From: an uncultured Prevotella sp.
GTDB taxonomy: Bacteria > Bacteroidota > Bacteroidia > Bacteroidales > Bacteroidaceae
Direction: 5' to 3'
Length of the DNA: 64,000 nucleotides
NCBI GenBank assembly: GCA_900314935.1
Contig: OMXE01000010.1
Span: forward strand, 1 to 64,000
The notes below the pieces were generated by a model. The model had not been told where the DNA came from. It saw only the letters and a list, made by a program, of their open reading frames with translations, and did not search any database. Shown here piece by piece: positions 52,075-61,800 of the stretch. The position numbers and the translations under genes were made by a program. Each line of letters begins with the position of its first letter. The first letter of the stretch is position 1.

Positions 52075-53571
52075 TTAATTTTGATTTCTCAAATTAACTT
52101 GTTTCCGCTTGTTATCAAACACCTGTCGGTAAGCTTCATGTGCATCCAGCTCCACCTTTGTCTTGGTGAAATCAGGCACATTATACGCATCCATCATCTC
52201 TGAGTAATACTTACGGGGATGCTGCTGAGGTAGCAGGAACGGTTTCGATACCTTTCCCTGGTCATCAATACAGGCCAGATAGAGTTTCGTGTACATCCCG
52301 TCTTCACGTTTACTGCAGAACACGAACCACCTGCTGTTCTCGCTCCAGTTGTGGAAGCATTCGCTCTGATTACTATTCAGTTCCTTCAGCTCACGGTTTT
52401 CGCCCGTCTTCAGGTCCATCAGCCACAGGTCGGCATCATTCTGACTAACCGGAAAGTTACCACGACTGCTCACACAGTACATCAGCCAACGGCCGTCGTA
52501 CGAAGGACGCGCCAGCACATAGCTCTTATCAGTAGCAGGACCATTCAGCAATGTATCCACCGTCTCTCCAAACGTACCTGTCTTTGCATCAAAGCCAATA
52601 CGGCACAAAGAGCATTTCACCTTCTCATATTCCGCAGGAACCCGACAAGGTTTCGAAGTACTATAATAGAGCCATTTACCGTCGGCCGAGAAAGCAGGGA
52701 AGATTTCCAGATCATCCGTCTGCAGCAGTGGAGAGAGAATCAGTTCGTTTGTCCGGGTGTCGAGCACCTCCACATTACTGAACTTATGATACACCTCTAT
52801 ACGCTGTCCTGTTCCTGTGAAGAAACTCTGATGCACGGAGTTGACTGCCATAGCCACATAATCGCCATCGGGGTGCCAATAACTATAAGAGCCAGCCGCT
52901 TTGGTAGAGTCGGTCTTCGTTTCCACCCACGTTTGCTTACCATCCTTCTGTATCATGGTTCCCCCACCCTCGCCACGCATCTGCAAGGTGATACGGTTGG
53001 GATTGGTACGGTTGGCTGTATGACAGTTAAAGCAACGACCAGGAACAACCGTTTCTGTCAGGATCGCATACTCGTTAAATGTATGGATATCCCGCTGGTA
53101 GATACCGATATCGCCACCCACCTCATAGCCAGGCTTGATGCGACGATAGGTCAGACCCCAATCATCAAGCGGATACTGACTAACATGAATCATGAAATCC
53201 TTATACTGTTTCCACTGTCCTTCTTTCTTCTCACAAACGGTAACTGTCAGTTCGCCCCCGATGTTCTGTTCGGTAAGCGTATGCCAGTCGGCTATATCGA
53301 AATCAGCCCAAGCGCCATTTACATGCAGTTCCCCTCCTTTACTACCTTTTACCACTACATCCATCCCCTCGATGTCTTCATCAACCATATTGAAGTTCAG
53401 GGGTGCGATACCAGCAGGGATGGTCACGCCGATATAATCAGGGTAGATCTCCGGCAGGGCATTTACCTTAGAAACGTTCTCCACCTTGTTAGAACATCCT
53501 AGGATAGCTAGTTGTACTAGTAGTACTAGTGGAACTAGTGTTACTAGTTTAGTAGAACCCTTTCTCTTCAT
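52075..53571 (-). CDS. Beta-propeller lipoprotein with CxxCH haem motif (copy 3)
   Basis: The protein has 498 residues. Lipobox Cys26 (LAILGC) follows a signal sequence of LVxL repeats encoded by a CTAG array. Haem motif CFNCH at 180-184. Propeller repeats include IFPAFSADGKWLYYS, ARPSYDGRWLMYCVSSRG and FHNWSENSRWFVFCSKREDG. The start at 53571 gives an ATGA overlap with the upstream membrane-protein gene; a longer in-frame extension to 53649 lacks a signal peptide at its N-terminus and is rejected. Confidence 0.86.
   Translation of the reverse strand: MKRKGSTKLVTLVPLVLLVQLAILGCSNKVENVSKVNALPEIYPDYIGVTIPAGIAPLNFNMVDEDIEGMDVVVKGSKGGELHVNGAWADFDIADWHTLTEQNIGGELTVTVCEKKEGQWKQYKDFMIHVSQYPLDDWGLTYRRIKPGYEVGGDIGIYQRDIHTFNEYAILTETVVPGRCFNCHTANRTNPNRITLQMRGEGGGTMIQKDGKQTWVETKTDSTKAAGSYSYWHPDGDYVAMAVNSVHQSFFTGTGQRIEVYHKFSNVEVLDTRTNELILSPLLQTDDLEIFPAFSADGKWLYYSTSKPCRVPAEYEKVKCSLCRIGFDAKTGTFGETVDTLLNGPATDKSYVLARPSYDGRWLMYCVSSRGNFPVSQNDADLWLMDLKTGENRELKELNSNQSECFHNWSENSRWFVFCSKREDGMYTKLYLACIDDQGKVSKPFLLPQQHPRKYYSEMMDAYNVPDFTKTKVELDAHEAYRQVFDNKRKQVNLRNQN
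53498..53548. repeat. 9-bp CTAG array in a signal-peptide coding region (copy 3)
   Basis: CTAG at 53499, 53508, 53517, 53526, 53535 and 53544; exact 9-bp period. Confidence 0.93.
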
Positions 53572-55067
53572 TCTCCCCTCCTTTCCATCATTCGTTGCAC
53601 ATACTTGGCAAAGGGTGAATCGGGCACACGGCCTTGAGCCTGAATGCAACGCATTACATCCTGATAGCCCAAAGGCATCTCACGGTAACCCCCATATTGC
53701 TGAGCCAGTCCTAAATACTGTTGGAAACCTTGCAGGTTCCCCTTCAGGAGCATCTGCGCCAAGAAATAGTCGAGTGCCATCTTGTTACCATTGTTGTTCA
53801 TGAACAGCAACCCGAACATCTTATCCATCTCCTCGTAACTATAGAGGAAGTTCTCCTTATATCGCAGTTGGCGCAGTCTACCATAGACAGGATGCTTATC
53901 CATTTTCTCCTTATCTTTCATCAACGCCTCGGCCTCCTTGGCCCAACCCCGATAGAAGAGCGACTTCTTCAATAAGCCGAGCTGTTTGGCGGCAGTCTGG
54001 TAATGACCGTTCACGATCATACACTCTGCGATGCGCTTCGTGCAACGCCCGCTTTTCCTGCCGTTCAGGATCGACTCCTGTGTATCGAACATATACCGTT
54101 GAGCCGAGTTTACCATACCCAGATGCCAGAAAGCCTCAGCCGAAGGAAGCATAGAGGTCAGGTCGCGGATACGCGGCATGATCAGCGCATCGTCGCCACT
54201 CTGGTAGAAGTCGAACATCCTGTCAGCCAGCTGACGCTTCTTTGACAAAGCCAGATTCACGCAGACAGAGCTGAACGGTGTCTTCACCTGGTATTGCTGA
54301 GCCCTTTTGACAATCTCATCCCAGCGCTCGTTTCGCACCAGATAGTCCTGACGGATTAGCTCATACATCTCCTTGTCGTAGCCTTTCAACTGCGGATAGT
54401 GCAGCGGAATGCGGTAATAGTTCAGTCCTGTCATCACCTGTTGCAAAGGCCACTGCGGTAACAGCCAGGCGTAAGCTATTAACTGAACCGCAACGAACCA
54501 ACCAGCCAGCCATAGATGTTTCCAGCCTAACTGGCACACGCGTACCAATATATATATCCATACCGCGGGTCCAATGAGCCAATAAAGAAACGGAACGATA
54601 AGTAGTTCTATCATAACTAGTATGACTAGTCTATCTAGTTTTACTAGTTTCCCCATGATCCACGCCGCGAATAATGCCAAGACCACAGCCACGGGGAATG
54701 ACAACAACACATTGATGTCACCCATCAGCCACCAGAATAAGATAACGGGCAACACACTCAGCAACCACCATTTCTTGGGAAGCAGTCGAGCGGTCAACCG
54801 CTGAAGAACGACAAACAGCAAAGCCAGCAGCAATGCCCCCAGCCATTCCACATAATAGAACTGCACGATAAACTCGCCCAGCCAGTCGGCCAAGCCACCG
54901 GGAACGTTAACCCTTTCCATGAAATAATCGCCCGTCCACAAGAACAGTTGATACTGCTCCTGATACGACAAGGCATGGGGGTAAAAGACATACCAAAACA
55001 AGAATACGCCGATGCCCACCAGCACCGACAACACCCGGTTTCCATATCTCCTTAATTCCTTTCCCAT
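53568..55067 (-). CDS. Multi-pass membrane protein, DUF6057-like (copy 3)
   Basis: This 499-residue protein has about six N-terminal membrane segments, with the shared LSYQEQYQLFLWTGDYFMERV loop after the first. The helical C-terminal part includes CTKRIAECMIVNGHYQTAAKQLGLLKKS, matching the other two copies. A CTAG array encodes KLVKLDRLVILVM in the middle of the membrane region (about residues 138-152). First gene of the minus-strand run; its promoter at 55076 ends only 8 nt before the start codon. Confidence 0.8.
   Translation of the reverse strand: MGKELRRYGNRVLSVLVGIGVFLFWYVFYPHALSYQEQYQLFLWTGDYFMERVNVPGGLADWLGEFIVQFYYVEWLGALLLALLFVVLQRLTARLLPKKWWLLSVLPVILFWWLMGDINVLLSFPVAVVLALFAAWIMGKLVKLDRLVILVMIELLIVPFLYWLIGPAVWIYILVRVCQLGWKHLWLAGWFVAVQLIAYAWLLPQWPLQQVMTGLNYYRIPLHYPQLKGYDKEMYELIRQDYLVRNERWDEIVKRAQQYQVKTPFSSVCVNLALSKKRQLADRMFDFYQSGDDALIMPRIRDLTSMLPSAEAFWHLGMVNSAQRYMFDTQESILNGRKSGRCTKRIAECMIVNGHYQTAAKQLGLLKKSLFYRGWAKEAEALMKDKEKMDKHPVYGRLRQLRYKENFLYSYEEMDKMFGLLFMNNNGNKMALDYFLAQMLLKGNLQGFQQYLGLAQQYGGYREMPLGYQDVMRCIQAQGRVPDSPFAKYVQRMMERRGE
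54607..54648. repeat. 9-bp CTAG array inside the membrane-protein gene (copy 3)
   Basis: CTAG at 54617, 54626, 54635 and 54644 with CTAT at 54608; exact 9-bp period. Confidence 0.9.
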
Positions 55068-55075
55068 ATACCTTG

Positions 55076-55107
55076 CAAAGATACGATTAATTCTTTAAAC
55101 GACCAAA
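55076..55107 (-). promoter_or_regulatory. Promoter of the five-gene membrane/haem run, near-leaderless
   Basis: On the minus strand TTTG (55107-55104), 20 bp, TATCTTTG (55083-55076). The start codon at 55067 is 8 nt beyond the -7 element, leaving an untranslated leader of a few bases at most. Confidence 0.78.
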
Positions 55108-55163
55108 GGTTCAAAGGGCAACTTTAAGTGCTTTCTTTGTAAATCTGAGCAGGATTCCAATTA

Positions 55164-55222
55164 TTCCCAACGTGGGAACATTTTATTCCCAACATGGGAA
55201 CAATTCATTCCCAACGTGGGAA
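55164..55222. repeat. 22-bp array of TTCCCAACGTGGGAA palindromes, array c
   Basis: Cores at 55164, 55186 (TTCCCAACATGGGAA) and 55208 are exactly 22 bp apart with spacers CATTTTA and CAATTCA. The core and period are the same as at 37271. It lies in the gap between the minus-strand run ending its promoter at 55107 and the surface-lipoprotein gene ending at 55328. Confidence 0.92.
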
Positions 55223-55238
55223 CATTGTGAAACACAAA

Positions 55239-55266
55239 CCGTCCCGCAGCGAACGCCACGGGACGG
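55239..55266 (-). terminator. Terminator of the SusC-OmpA locus
   Basis: CCGTCCCG (55239-55246) and CGGGACGG (55259-55266) form a perfect 8-bp GC stem. On the minus strand it is followed by TTTGTGTTT. Confidence 0.75.
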
Positions 55267-55327
55267 CCATATAGAAACTAATACCTAAGAGAAAAACTAC
55301 TTGACCTTAGGTCGAGTAAGTATCCGC

Positions 55328-56851
55328 TTATTTTGCCTTGAAGTGCCAGAAGGTTGCTTCACCCCAGCCGCCTAGAGAATTGACATTACCGTTATCATCA
55401 TGTCCAGGACAAACAAGAGTCATTTTGTCTGATGTCAAATAAACAACTTCATAGACACCTGATCCCCAAGAAGCCTGGGAAGGTAAGGTTCCTTTTGAAT
55501 TAATAATCCAAGGCCAAAGAATAGCATCGGTCTTCAGTTCTGCTACCTTCCATTCATTTCCTTTTACAGGAGTGAACTCATAAGTACCCGAGCGAACAAC
55601 AGAACCATCTGCGCCATAGCTCGTCACCATTCCTTCAGCATCGAATGTCATGTAAGCATCGAGGTCGCCATCTCCATGATTCACACCGCCTTCAGAGTGG
55701 ATGAGTTGGTTGTTGAACTCAGCAGAGCTGTCAATGCCCCACCACTGGGCACCACCGCCATTGATACCAACGGCTGAGCCAGGACCGCCGCAGTAACCCA
55801 TGTTACCCCAGACGGCTCCTGTGATAGAAGTATCCCATGTCCAACTCTTCTTGGCTGTCTTACCATAACCTAAAGCCATGCCCTCAATATCTGAGGAACT
55901 CTTGAAATGCCAGTAGGTTGCCTCGCCCCAGCCTCCGAGTGCGTTGGCATTACCGTTATCATCTTTTCCTGGATATACGAGAGTCATCTTGTCAGCTGTC
56001 AGATAAACTATTTCGTAGGCACCAGTACCCCAAGAAACCTGAGAAGGCAAGGAAGCATCTGTATTGATAACCCATGGCCAAAGAATAGCATCAGTCCTCA
56101 AGTCACCAACTTTCCACTCACCATTTGGATTGTAATTCTCAACCTTATATGCACCCTGACGAATAACATTACCTTCAGCATCATAGCTGGTAACAATACC
56201 TTCATCGTTGAATACCATATAGGCATTGAGGTCACCATCTCCATGGTTTACACCTCCCTCAGAATGCTTGAGTTGGTTGTTGAACTCTTCAGATGAGTCA
56301 ATACCCCACCACTGGGCGCCAGCGCCATCAATACCAACGGCTGCACCAGAACCGCCGCAGTAGCCCATGTTGCCCCATACTGCACCAGAAACAGAAGTAT
56401 CCCATGTCCAAATCTTCTCGCCATAGACATCTGAGGCAAGCAGACGGATTTCCGGATCCAGCTCCTGCTGCACATAGACATTGTAAGTCTTCTGAACATC
56501 AACAGGATTGTTATTAGAATCAACGAAACGGACATAGAATGTCTGATTAGGATCAGAGCCACGTTTCGGCTTAATCACGAATGAGCCGCTCATGCCATGT
56601 GCCAACATATTCTCAGAGCCGTCACTCATATAATTGAAGATCGTTACCGGTATTGCCGGATTCGTTGTAAAGGTAAAGTAATTACCATCAGCTGCCGGGT
56701 TGCCGTTGGCATCCGTCTGGGTGATAGAGATGGCACTCTCAATCTCACTCGCTGACACGGAATAGATATCAAAATCCTTCTCGTCCTTGATAGGATCACA
56801 AGAGACAGCCATACCAGCCGCAACGATCAAGCATATAATTGATTTTTTCAT
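55328..56851 (-). CDS. Surface lipoprotein with a tandemly duplicated domain (SusE/F-position)
   Basis: The protein has 507 residues. Lipobox Cys18 (GMAVSCDP). An N-terminal Ig-like or PKD-like region (about 20-140) is followed by two near-identical modules (about 145-315 and 333-507). Both modules carry TWDTSxxGAVWGNMGYCGG, AQWWGIDSS, NNQL, HSEGGVNHGDGDL, LPSQ and GGWGEAT, and the second closes the protein (WHFKAK). I cannot name the module. Its place after susD fits a surface glycan-binding protein. The start at 56851 gives the signal peptide; a longer in-frame form from 56938 overlaps the SusD gene end. Confidence 0.82.
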   Translation of the reverse strand: MKKSIICLIVAAGMAVSCDPIKDEKDFDIYSVSASEIESAISITQTDANGNPAADGNYFTFTTNPAIPVTIFNYMSDGSENMLAHGMSGSFVIKPKRGSDPNQTFYVRFVDSNNNPVDVQKTYNVYVQQELDPEIRLLASDVYGEKIWTWDTSVSGAVWGNMGYCGGSGAAVGIDGAGAQWWGIDSSEEFNNQLKHSEGGVNHGDGDLNAYMVFNDEGIVTSYDAEGNVIRQGAYKVENYNPNGEWKVGDLRTDAILWPWVINTDASLPSQVSWGTGAYEIVYLTADKMTLVYPGKDDNGNANALGGWGEATYWHFKSSSDIEGMALGYGKTAKKSWTWDTSITGAVWGNMGYCGGPGSAVGINGGGAQWWGIDSSAEFNNQLIHSEGGVNHGDGDLDAYMTFDAEGMVTSYGADGSVVRSGTYEFTPVKGNEWKVAELKTDAILWPWIINSKGTLPSQASWGSGVYEVVYLTSDKMTLVCPGHDDNGNVNSLGGWGEATFWHFKAK

Positions 56852-56889
56852 ATTGCTTATTCTCTTAATTCTTAATGATTGACTCTTTA

Positions 56890-58776
56890 TTAATAGATAG
56901 GTGTACCTGACATACTCCACTTCGTACCATCGTACCAACCCTTGTTCTGTTTCAAGATTTCAGGATCGTTGATGATAGCGATCTGTGAAGGAGGCTTGGG
57001 CAGGAAACCATCTGTATCAGCATAGCGCTGAGCCCAGCTGCTACCGCCTACACCCTTACCATGACTCATGGTTGTCCATGTTCCTGTGTAGTTCACACGA
57101 GAGCCTTCCTGTTTCTGGAGGGCTGTTGCAGCTTCACAGGAAGCACCACCGTCCTTACCAGACCAACGGCGCAGGTCGTTGAAGCGGATACCCTCACCAG
57201 CCAACTCGAAGCGGCGTTCGTTCTTGATGTTCTGCCAAGAATAGGTTGTAGCTGCCAGACCGGCACGGGCACGAACCTTGTTCATCTGATCTGCTGTACC
57301 TGTCAACTCTGAGTGCATCAACATCACGTCAGCCAAACGCAGCAGTACGATATCAGAGAAGTGGTCGCCCTGGAAGGAGTTACCATTAGGAGCAGATGTC
57401 TTCGTGTTCTGCATACGCCACACACCCCACCATGCATAGTGGTCGCCACCTGTTCCGCCAGGATTCTCGTCATCGCCAGATCCAAAGGTCTTATAGGAAT
57501 CCATTGAAGTAACGCATATCCATTTCTTGTTATACAAACCAGCATCCTCAGAACAAGAAGTGGTGAAGTAGTAAGCTTGCAGCTCTTCTGGAGCATTCAA
57601 GATGGTAGCCTTCTTACGCGGGTCGGCATCACTCCAATCGTCCCAAAGGTTAGCGTTGATGGTACCCTGACCCCAGCCCTGTCCAAACGGGAAGGTATCC
57701 TCATTGCCGTTAACATTACTGTTCGCGTCAGCATCACAACGCAGACCGCAGTACAGTTCAACCTGGTTACAGAAGCCCATACCAATGGTTCCGTTCCAAG
57801 AGTTAGCGTTCATATACTGCACCTGGAACATCTCCTCTTCGTTGCCGTTACCAGCCCATACCTTACCAGCCTCTTTCAGGTCGGATACATAAGCATAATC
57901 CTGAATGGTCAGCTCGTTGGTATATTGCCAGAGCAGACGGAAGTCCTCAACAAGTTTGTAACCGCCGTTGTTGATAGCATCCTCCAAGAATGCAACAACC
58001 TGTGACTTACTCAGAGAAGAACCAGCACCTTCCTGCTCAAAGTCGAAAGGAATATCAGGAAGAGAAGCTGAAGCCAGTTCACCGGCTTTCTTATAGAAGC
58101 CTTCGTAGAACATATAGGCACGAGCCAACATACCTTCGGCAGCACCCTTGGTTGCATGACCATCGCCACGTGTTGTCATACCGTGACTCATCAAGTTGGC
58201 AGCACTGGTGAAGTCAGCCAGGATATGCGGGAAGATCACTTCCTCTGCGCTCTGCTGAGGACAGGGATCTGGAGCTGCGATAGCCCAGTATGCAGGGATG
58301 TCACCCCAGAACTGTACACCCCAGAGGTAGAACAAACCACGCATGAAATATGCCTCACCAAGAAGCTGGTTACGGGTCTTTTCCTGACCAGTCCAGTCGA
58401 ATGCATCGACACCATAGATGACAGCGTTTGCACGGGAAATACCTACATAAACATTCTTCCAAGCACTATCATAGAGAGTCTCTTTGTTGGTCATCAGGTG
58501 ACCGATAGCGTGTGCCTCAACGTCACCAGTACCACCGGCACCATTACCCTCATCAGACATAATGTAGTTCACGAACCAAGGAGTCTGGAGGGGATCCGTA
58601 CTCATCTGGTTCATCACACCATACAGGGCAGCCAGCTCTTTTGTCAAGTCACTAGCCGTAGCAGGGTAGTTCTCATTCGTTGCTCCTGTATAATTCGAGG
58701 AATCGAGGAAGTCCTCGCAAGAGGTCAGTCCTACTGCGAAAAGAACCGCGATTACCATTAAATATATCTTTTTCAT
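56890..58776 (-). CDS. SusD/RagB-type surface lipoprotein 3
   Basis: The 628-residue lipoprotein (Cys20, GLTSCEDFLD) shows family features: LTKELAALYGVMNQM, NAVIYGVDAFDW, LLGEAYFMRGLFYLWGVQFWGDIP, VLLRLADVMLMHSEL and the C-terminal NIKNERRFELAGEGIRFNDLRRW. It pairs with the SusC-OmpA fusion that precedes it by 41 bp; the two-module surface lipoprotein follows. Confidence 0.94.
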   Translation of the reverse strand: MKKIYLMVIAVLFAVGLTSCEDFLDSSNYTGATNENYPATASDLTKELAALYGVMNQMSTDPLQTPWFVNYIMSDEGNGAGGTGDVEAHAIGHLMTNKETLYDSAWKNVYVGISRANAVIYGVDAFDWTGQEKTRNQLLGEAYFMRGLFYLWGVQFWGDIPAYWAIAAPDPCPQQSAEEVIFPHILADFTSAANLMSHGMTTRGDGHATKGAAEGMLARAYMFYEGFYKKAGELASASLPDIPFDFEQEGAGSSLSKSQVVAFLEDAINNGGYKLVEDFRLLWQYTNELTIQDYAYVSDLKEAGKVWAGNGNEEEMFQVQYMNANSWNGTIGMGFCNQVELYCGLRCDADANSNVNGNEDTFPFGQGWGQGTINANLWDDWSDADPRKKATILNAPEELQAYYFTTSCSEDAGLYNKKWICVTSMDSYKTFGSGDDENPGGTGGDHYAWWGVWRMQNTKTSAPNGNSFQGDHFSDIVLLRLADVMLMHSELTGTADQMNKVRARAGLAATTYSWQNIKNERRFELAGEGIRFNDLRRWSGKDGGASCEAATALQKQEGSRVNYTGTWTTMSHGKGVGGSSWAQRYADTDGFLPKPPSQIAIINDPEILKQNKGWYDGTKWSMSGTPIY

Positions 58777-58817
58777 AACTTATTTTTTCTGAGTTTATAC
58801 GTTTATAGTTAATAAGT

Positions 58818-61800
58818 TTACTTAACCTCAGAGATGATGACGGCACGGCTCAGCTCATTGCTGTTGTAGAACATGTCGCCTACACCGCCCTTGGAGTCGA
58901 GTATGAGACTGCTTGCCGGTACACCGAACTCCTTAACGAGTACGTCGTACACATTCTGTGCGCGATGCTCTGCCAGCCACGCGTTGTGTTCGGCGGTTCC
59001 TGTTGCCTTGTCAGCATAGCCAATAACATTGAACTTCGTTCCAGCAGGTGCTTCCTTAATCATCTCAGCGATATTCTTCAGGTTCACCTTCTCGCGGTTA
59101 ACCACGTCAGTTACGTTGAGGTCGAAATTGACAAAATACGGATAGGTCAGGACAGACTCCTTAACGACCACCTTCTCCTTAGCAGCAGGAGCAGGCTGGT
59201 TCATCTGTGCACGGAGACGGTTGATTTCTCCATTCAGACGATCGATCTCGCTGTTGTCCACCTGATAAACCACCTTCGGAGCTACAGTAGCAGCCTTGTC
59301 TTTCTTATCCTTGAAGTTGATGCTGGCACCAATAATGAATGTACGTGCTGTAGGATAGAGACCTACGTCAATACCACGTGCCCAAGAGTCCTTACCGCCA
59401 GATGAACCGACTTCAGGATCAACACCTGTGTACTTGGTGAAGGTATAGAGGTTCTGAGCCTGAACGTAGATGCGGAACTTGGAGAAGTACTCCTGCTTCC
59501 ACAGACGGGCAAAGTCATAACCCAATGTTACGTTCTGGATCTTGAAGTAGTCGGCATCCTGCATATAGCGGGTAGATACCCACTGTTCGTTGGTAGAACC
59601 TACTGCCAGGCGAGGCATTGTATTGCTGGTGCCCTCACCATGCCAACGATCAAATGCGTCAACGGTATAGTTGTCGTATGGACTAGCCAAGAGAGCAGTA
59701 CGGTAGCACTGCATTACCTGCATACCGAAAGCACCTGAACCAGTCACGCCAAAGTCGAAACCTCTCCAATCGAAGCCAAGGCTTACACCAAGGGTTACAT
59801 CCGGATGCGGGTTACCGATCTCGTGACGGTCCTCAGAGAAAGAGATCTGTTTATCACCATTCCAGTCATCCCAGATGCAGTCGCCCGGCTGAGCACCGTC
59901 AACAACGGCCTTTCCTGCTGCACGAGCTTTATCTATCTGAGCCTGATTCTGCCAGATGCCACTGTATGACATACCTGAGAAGTAACCGATGGGGTGACCC
60001 ACCTCTACGCGAGAAACCCAAGAAGAGTTCTCGAAGATAGCCTTATCCTGACCGTTGATATAACCTGCGTTGTTGGCCAGACGAGTTACCTCGTTCTTAT
60101 TGGTAGCCACATTGACGTTGGCGAAGTAGTTGAAGTCGCGTCCGATTCTGTCGCGCCAGCTAAGAGCAACCTCGAAACCAGTGTTCTTCACATCACCAGC
60201 ATTGACGTATGCAGGCTCCTCATAACCAAGCACGGCATTCATTGGAGCTTGTACCAACCAGTCTTTGGTCTTCTTCACATACCAATCGAAGTTCAAGCCA
60301 AGCTTGCCATTGATAAAGCGAGCATCAAGACCGATATTGGTCTGTTCTGAAGTTTCCCAAGTCACGTCTGGATTAGGAACATTTCCTGCGTAAGCACCCG
60401 TCTGATAAACATTACGGTTCACCGTATTGTTCATATCGCTGGAGAACTTATAACCATAGTCAGCATAGTCGGTCGGTGAGAAACGGATGTTAGAAAGATA
60501 ATAGAAATTAGCGATGTTACAGTTACCGTTCTGTCCCCAAGAAGCACGAATCTTCAGGAAATCCATCCAACTACGTGTTCCTTCCATGAAAGACTCGTTA
60601 GTGATTACCCAACCAGCGGAGAAGGAGGGGAAGTAGCCCCAACGCTTGCCACGAGCAAAGTTGGAAGAACCATCAGCACGGAGGATAGCCGTTGCCATAT
60701 ACTTCTCGTCATAGTTCCAGTTCATACGACCGAAGAACGAAGCAATGCTTCCCTGCATCGGATTGTCATAACCACTTTGACCCGTCAAATACTGAGGTTC
60801 GTAGTTTGCTGGGATATTGTAGTCCCAACCATTGAGGACCAAAGTGTTCAGGTCAGATCCGCCAACCTCGAATGCCATATTCATACCCGTACTCCAGTTA
60901 GTACGTTCGATTGACTGACCAACCAGTACATCAATAGTATTCTTGCCAAACTTTGGCAGGATATAAGAAAGTGTATTCTCCAAAGAGAAGCTACTGCTCT
61001 GGTTCTGGCTCATGCTCAGTGTATAAGAACCAGATGCTCGTGTTGATGACTTACTGTAAGGTAAACCAACCTGACGGTAGTTGTCACTACTGTAGCCTGT
61101 GTTGAACTGTCCGCGATATTTCAGGTTCTTGATCGGCTCAATAATCCAGTAAATGGTTGCGCCTACACCGAAATCACGACTCTTGTTCAGAGAACCATAT
61201 TCACCGTTGATAAAGCTGTTCAGCGGCTGACTGTAAATCATGTCACTATAGCCTGCATGGTGCGTAGAATAACCTGTCAGATTGCCATTCTCATCATAGG
61301 GCTCTACGAGCGGAGAAGCAATATAAGCTGACTGCATCACATTCCAGTAACCGTTGCTCTCAGCAAGTACATGACCTCTGTGATACCAGTAAGATACATT
61401 CTCACCGATGGTGACAATATCATGATCAGCGGCCTTCCACAAAATGTGCTCAGAGTTGATACGTCCGCCATAACGCTTGTAGTTAGAGGCATTGTCTCCA
61501 CCCATGATACCTTCGTTTGAACTGTAGTTCAAGCCCAAAGAGAACTTGGAGCGCTCACTACCGCCAGCCACTGTCACAGCATGACTGAACTGAAGAGCAT
61601 TCTTATTTTCATACTCCTTGAACCAGTCGGTACCTTCCCAGCCGTTGTTAACCTTGTCAAGGATACGCTGCGGAACGAGACTTGGCCAGTTGGTAATCGT
61701 ACCATACGTGTTGAAGTTGGTCTCGTTGATGATCTGCATGTACTGCTGAGCATTCACCATTCCGGGCACCTTGTAAGCATTCGACCAGCCTACGAAACCG

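Noticed and set aside
53572..53649. N-terminal extension of the propeller lipoprotein 3
   Set aside because: The extension puts 26 residues before the signal peptide; the ATG at 53571 overlaps the upstream stop like the other two pairs.
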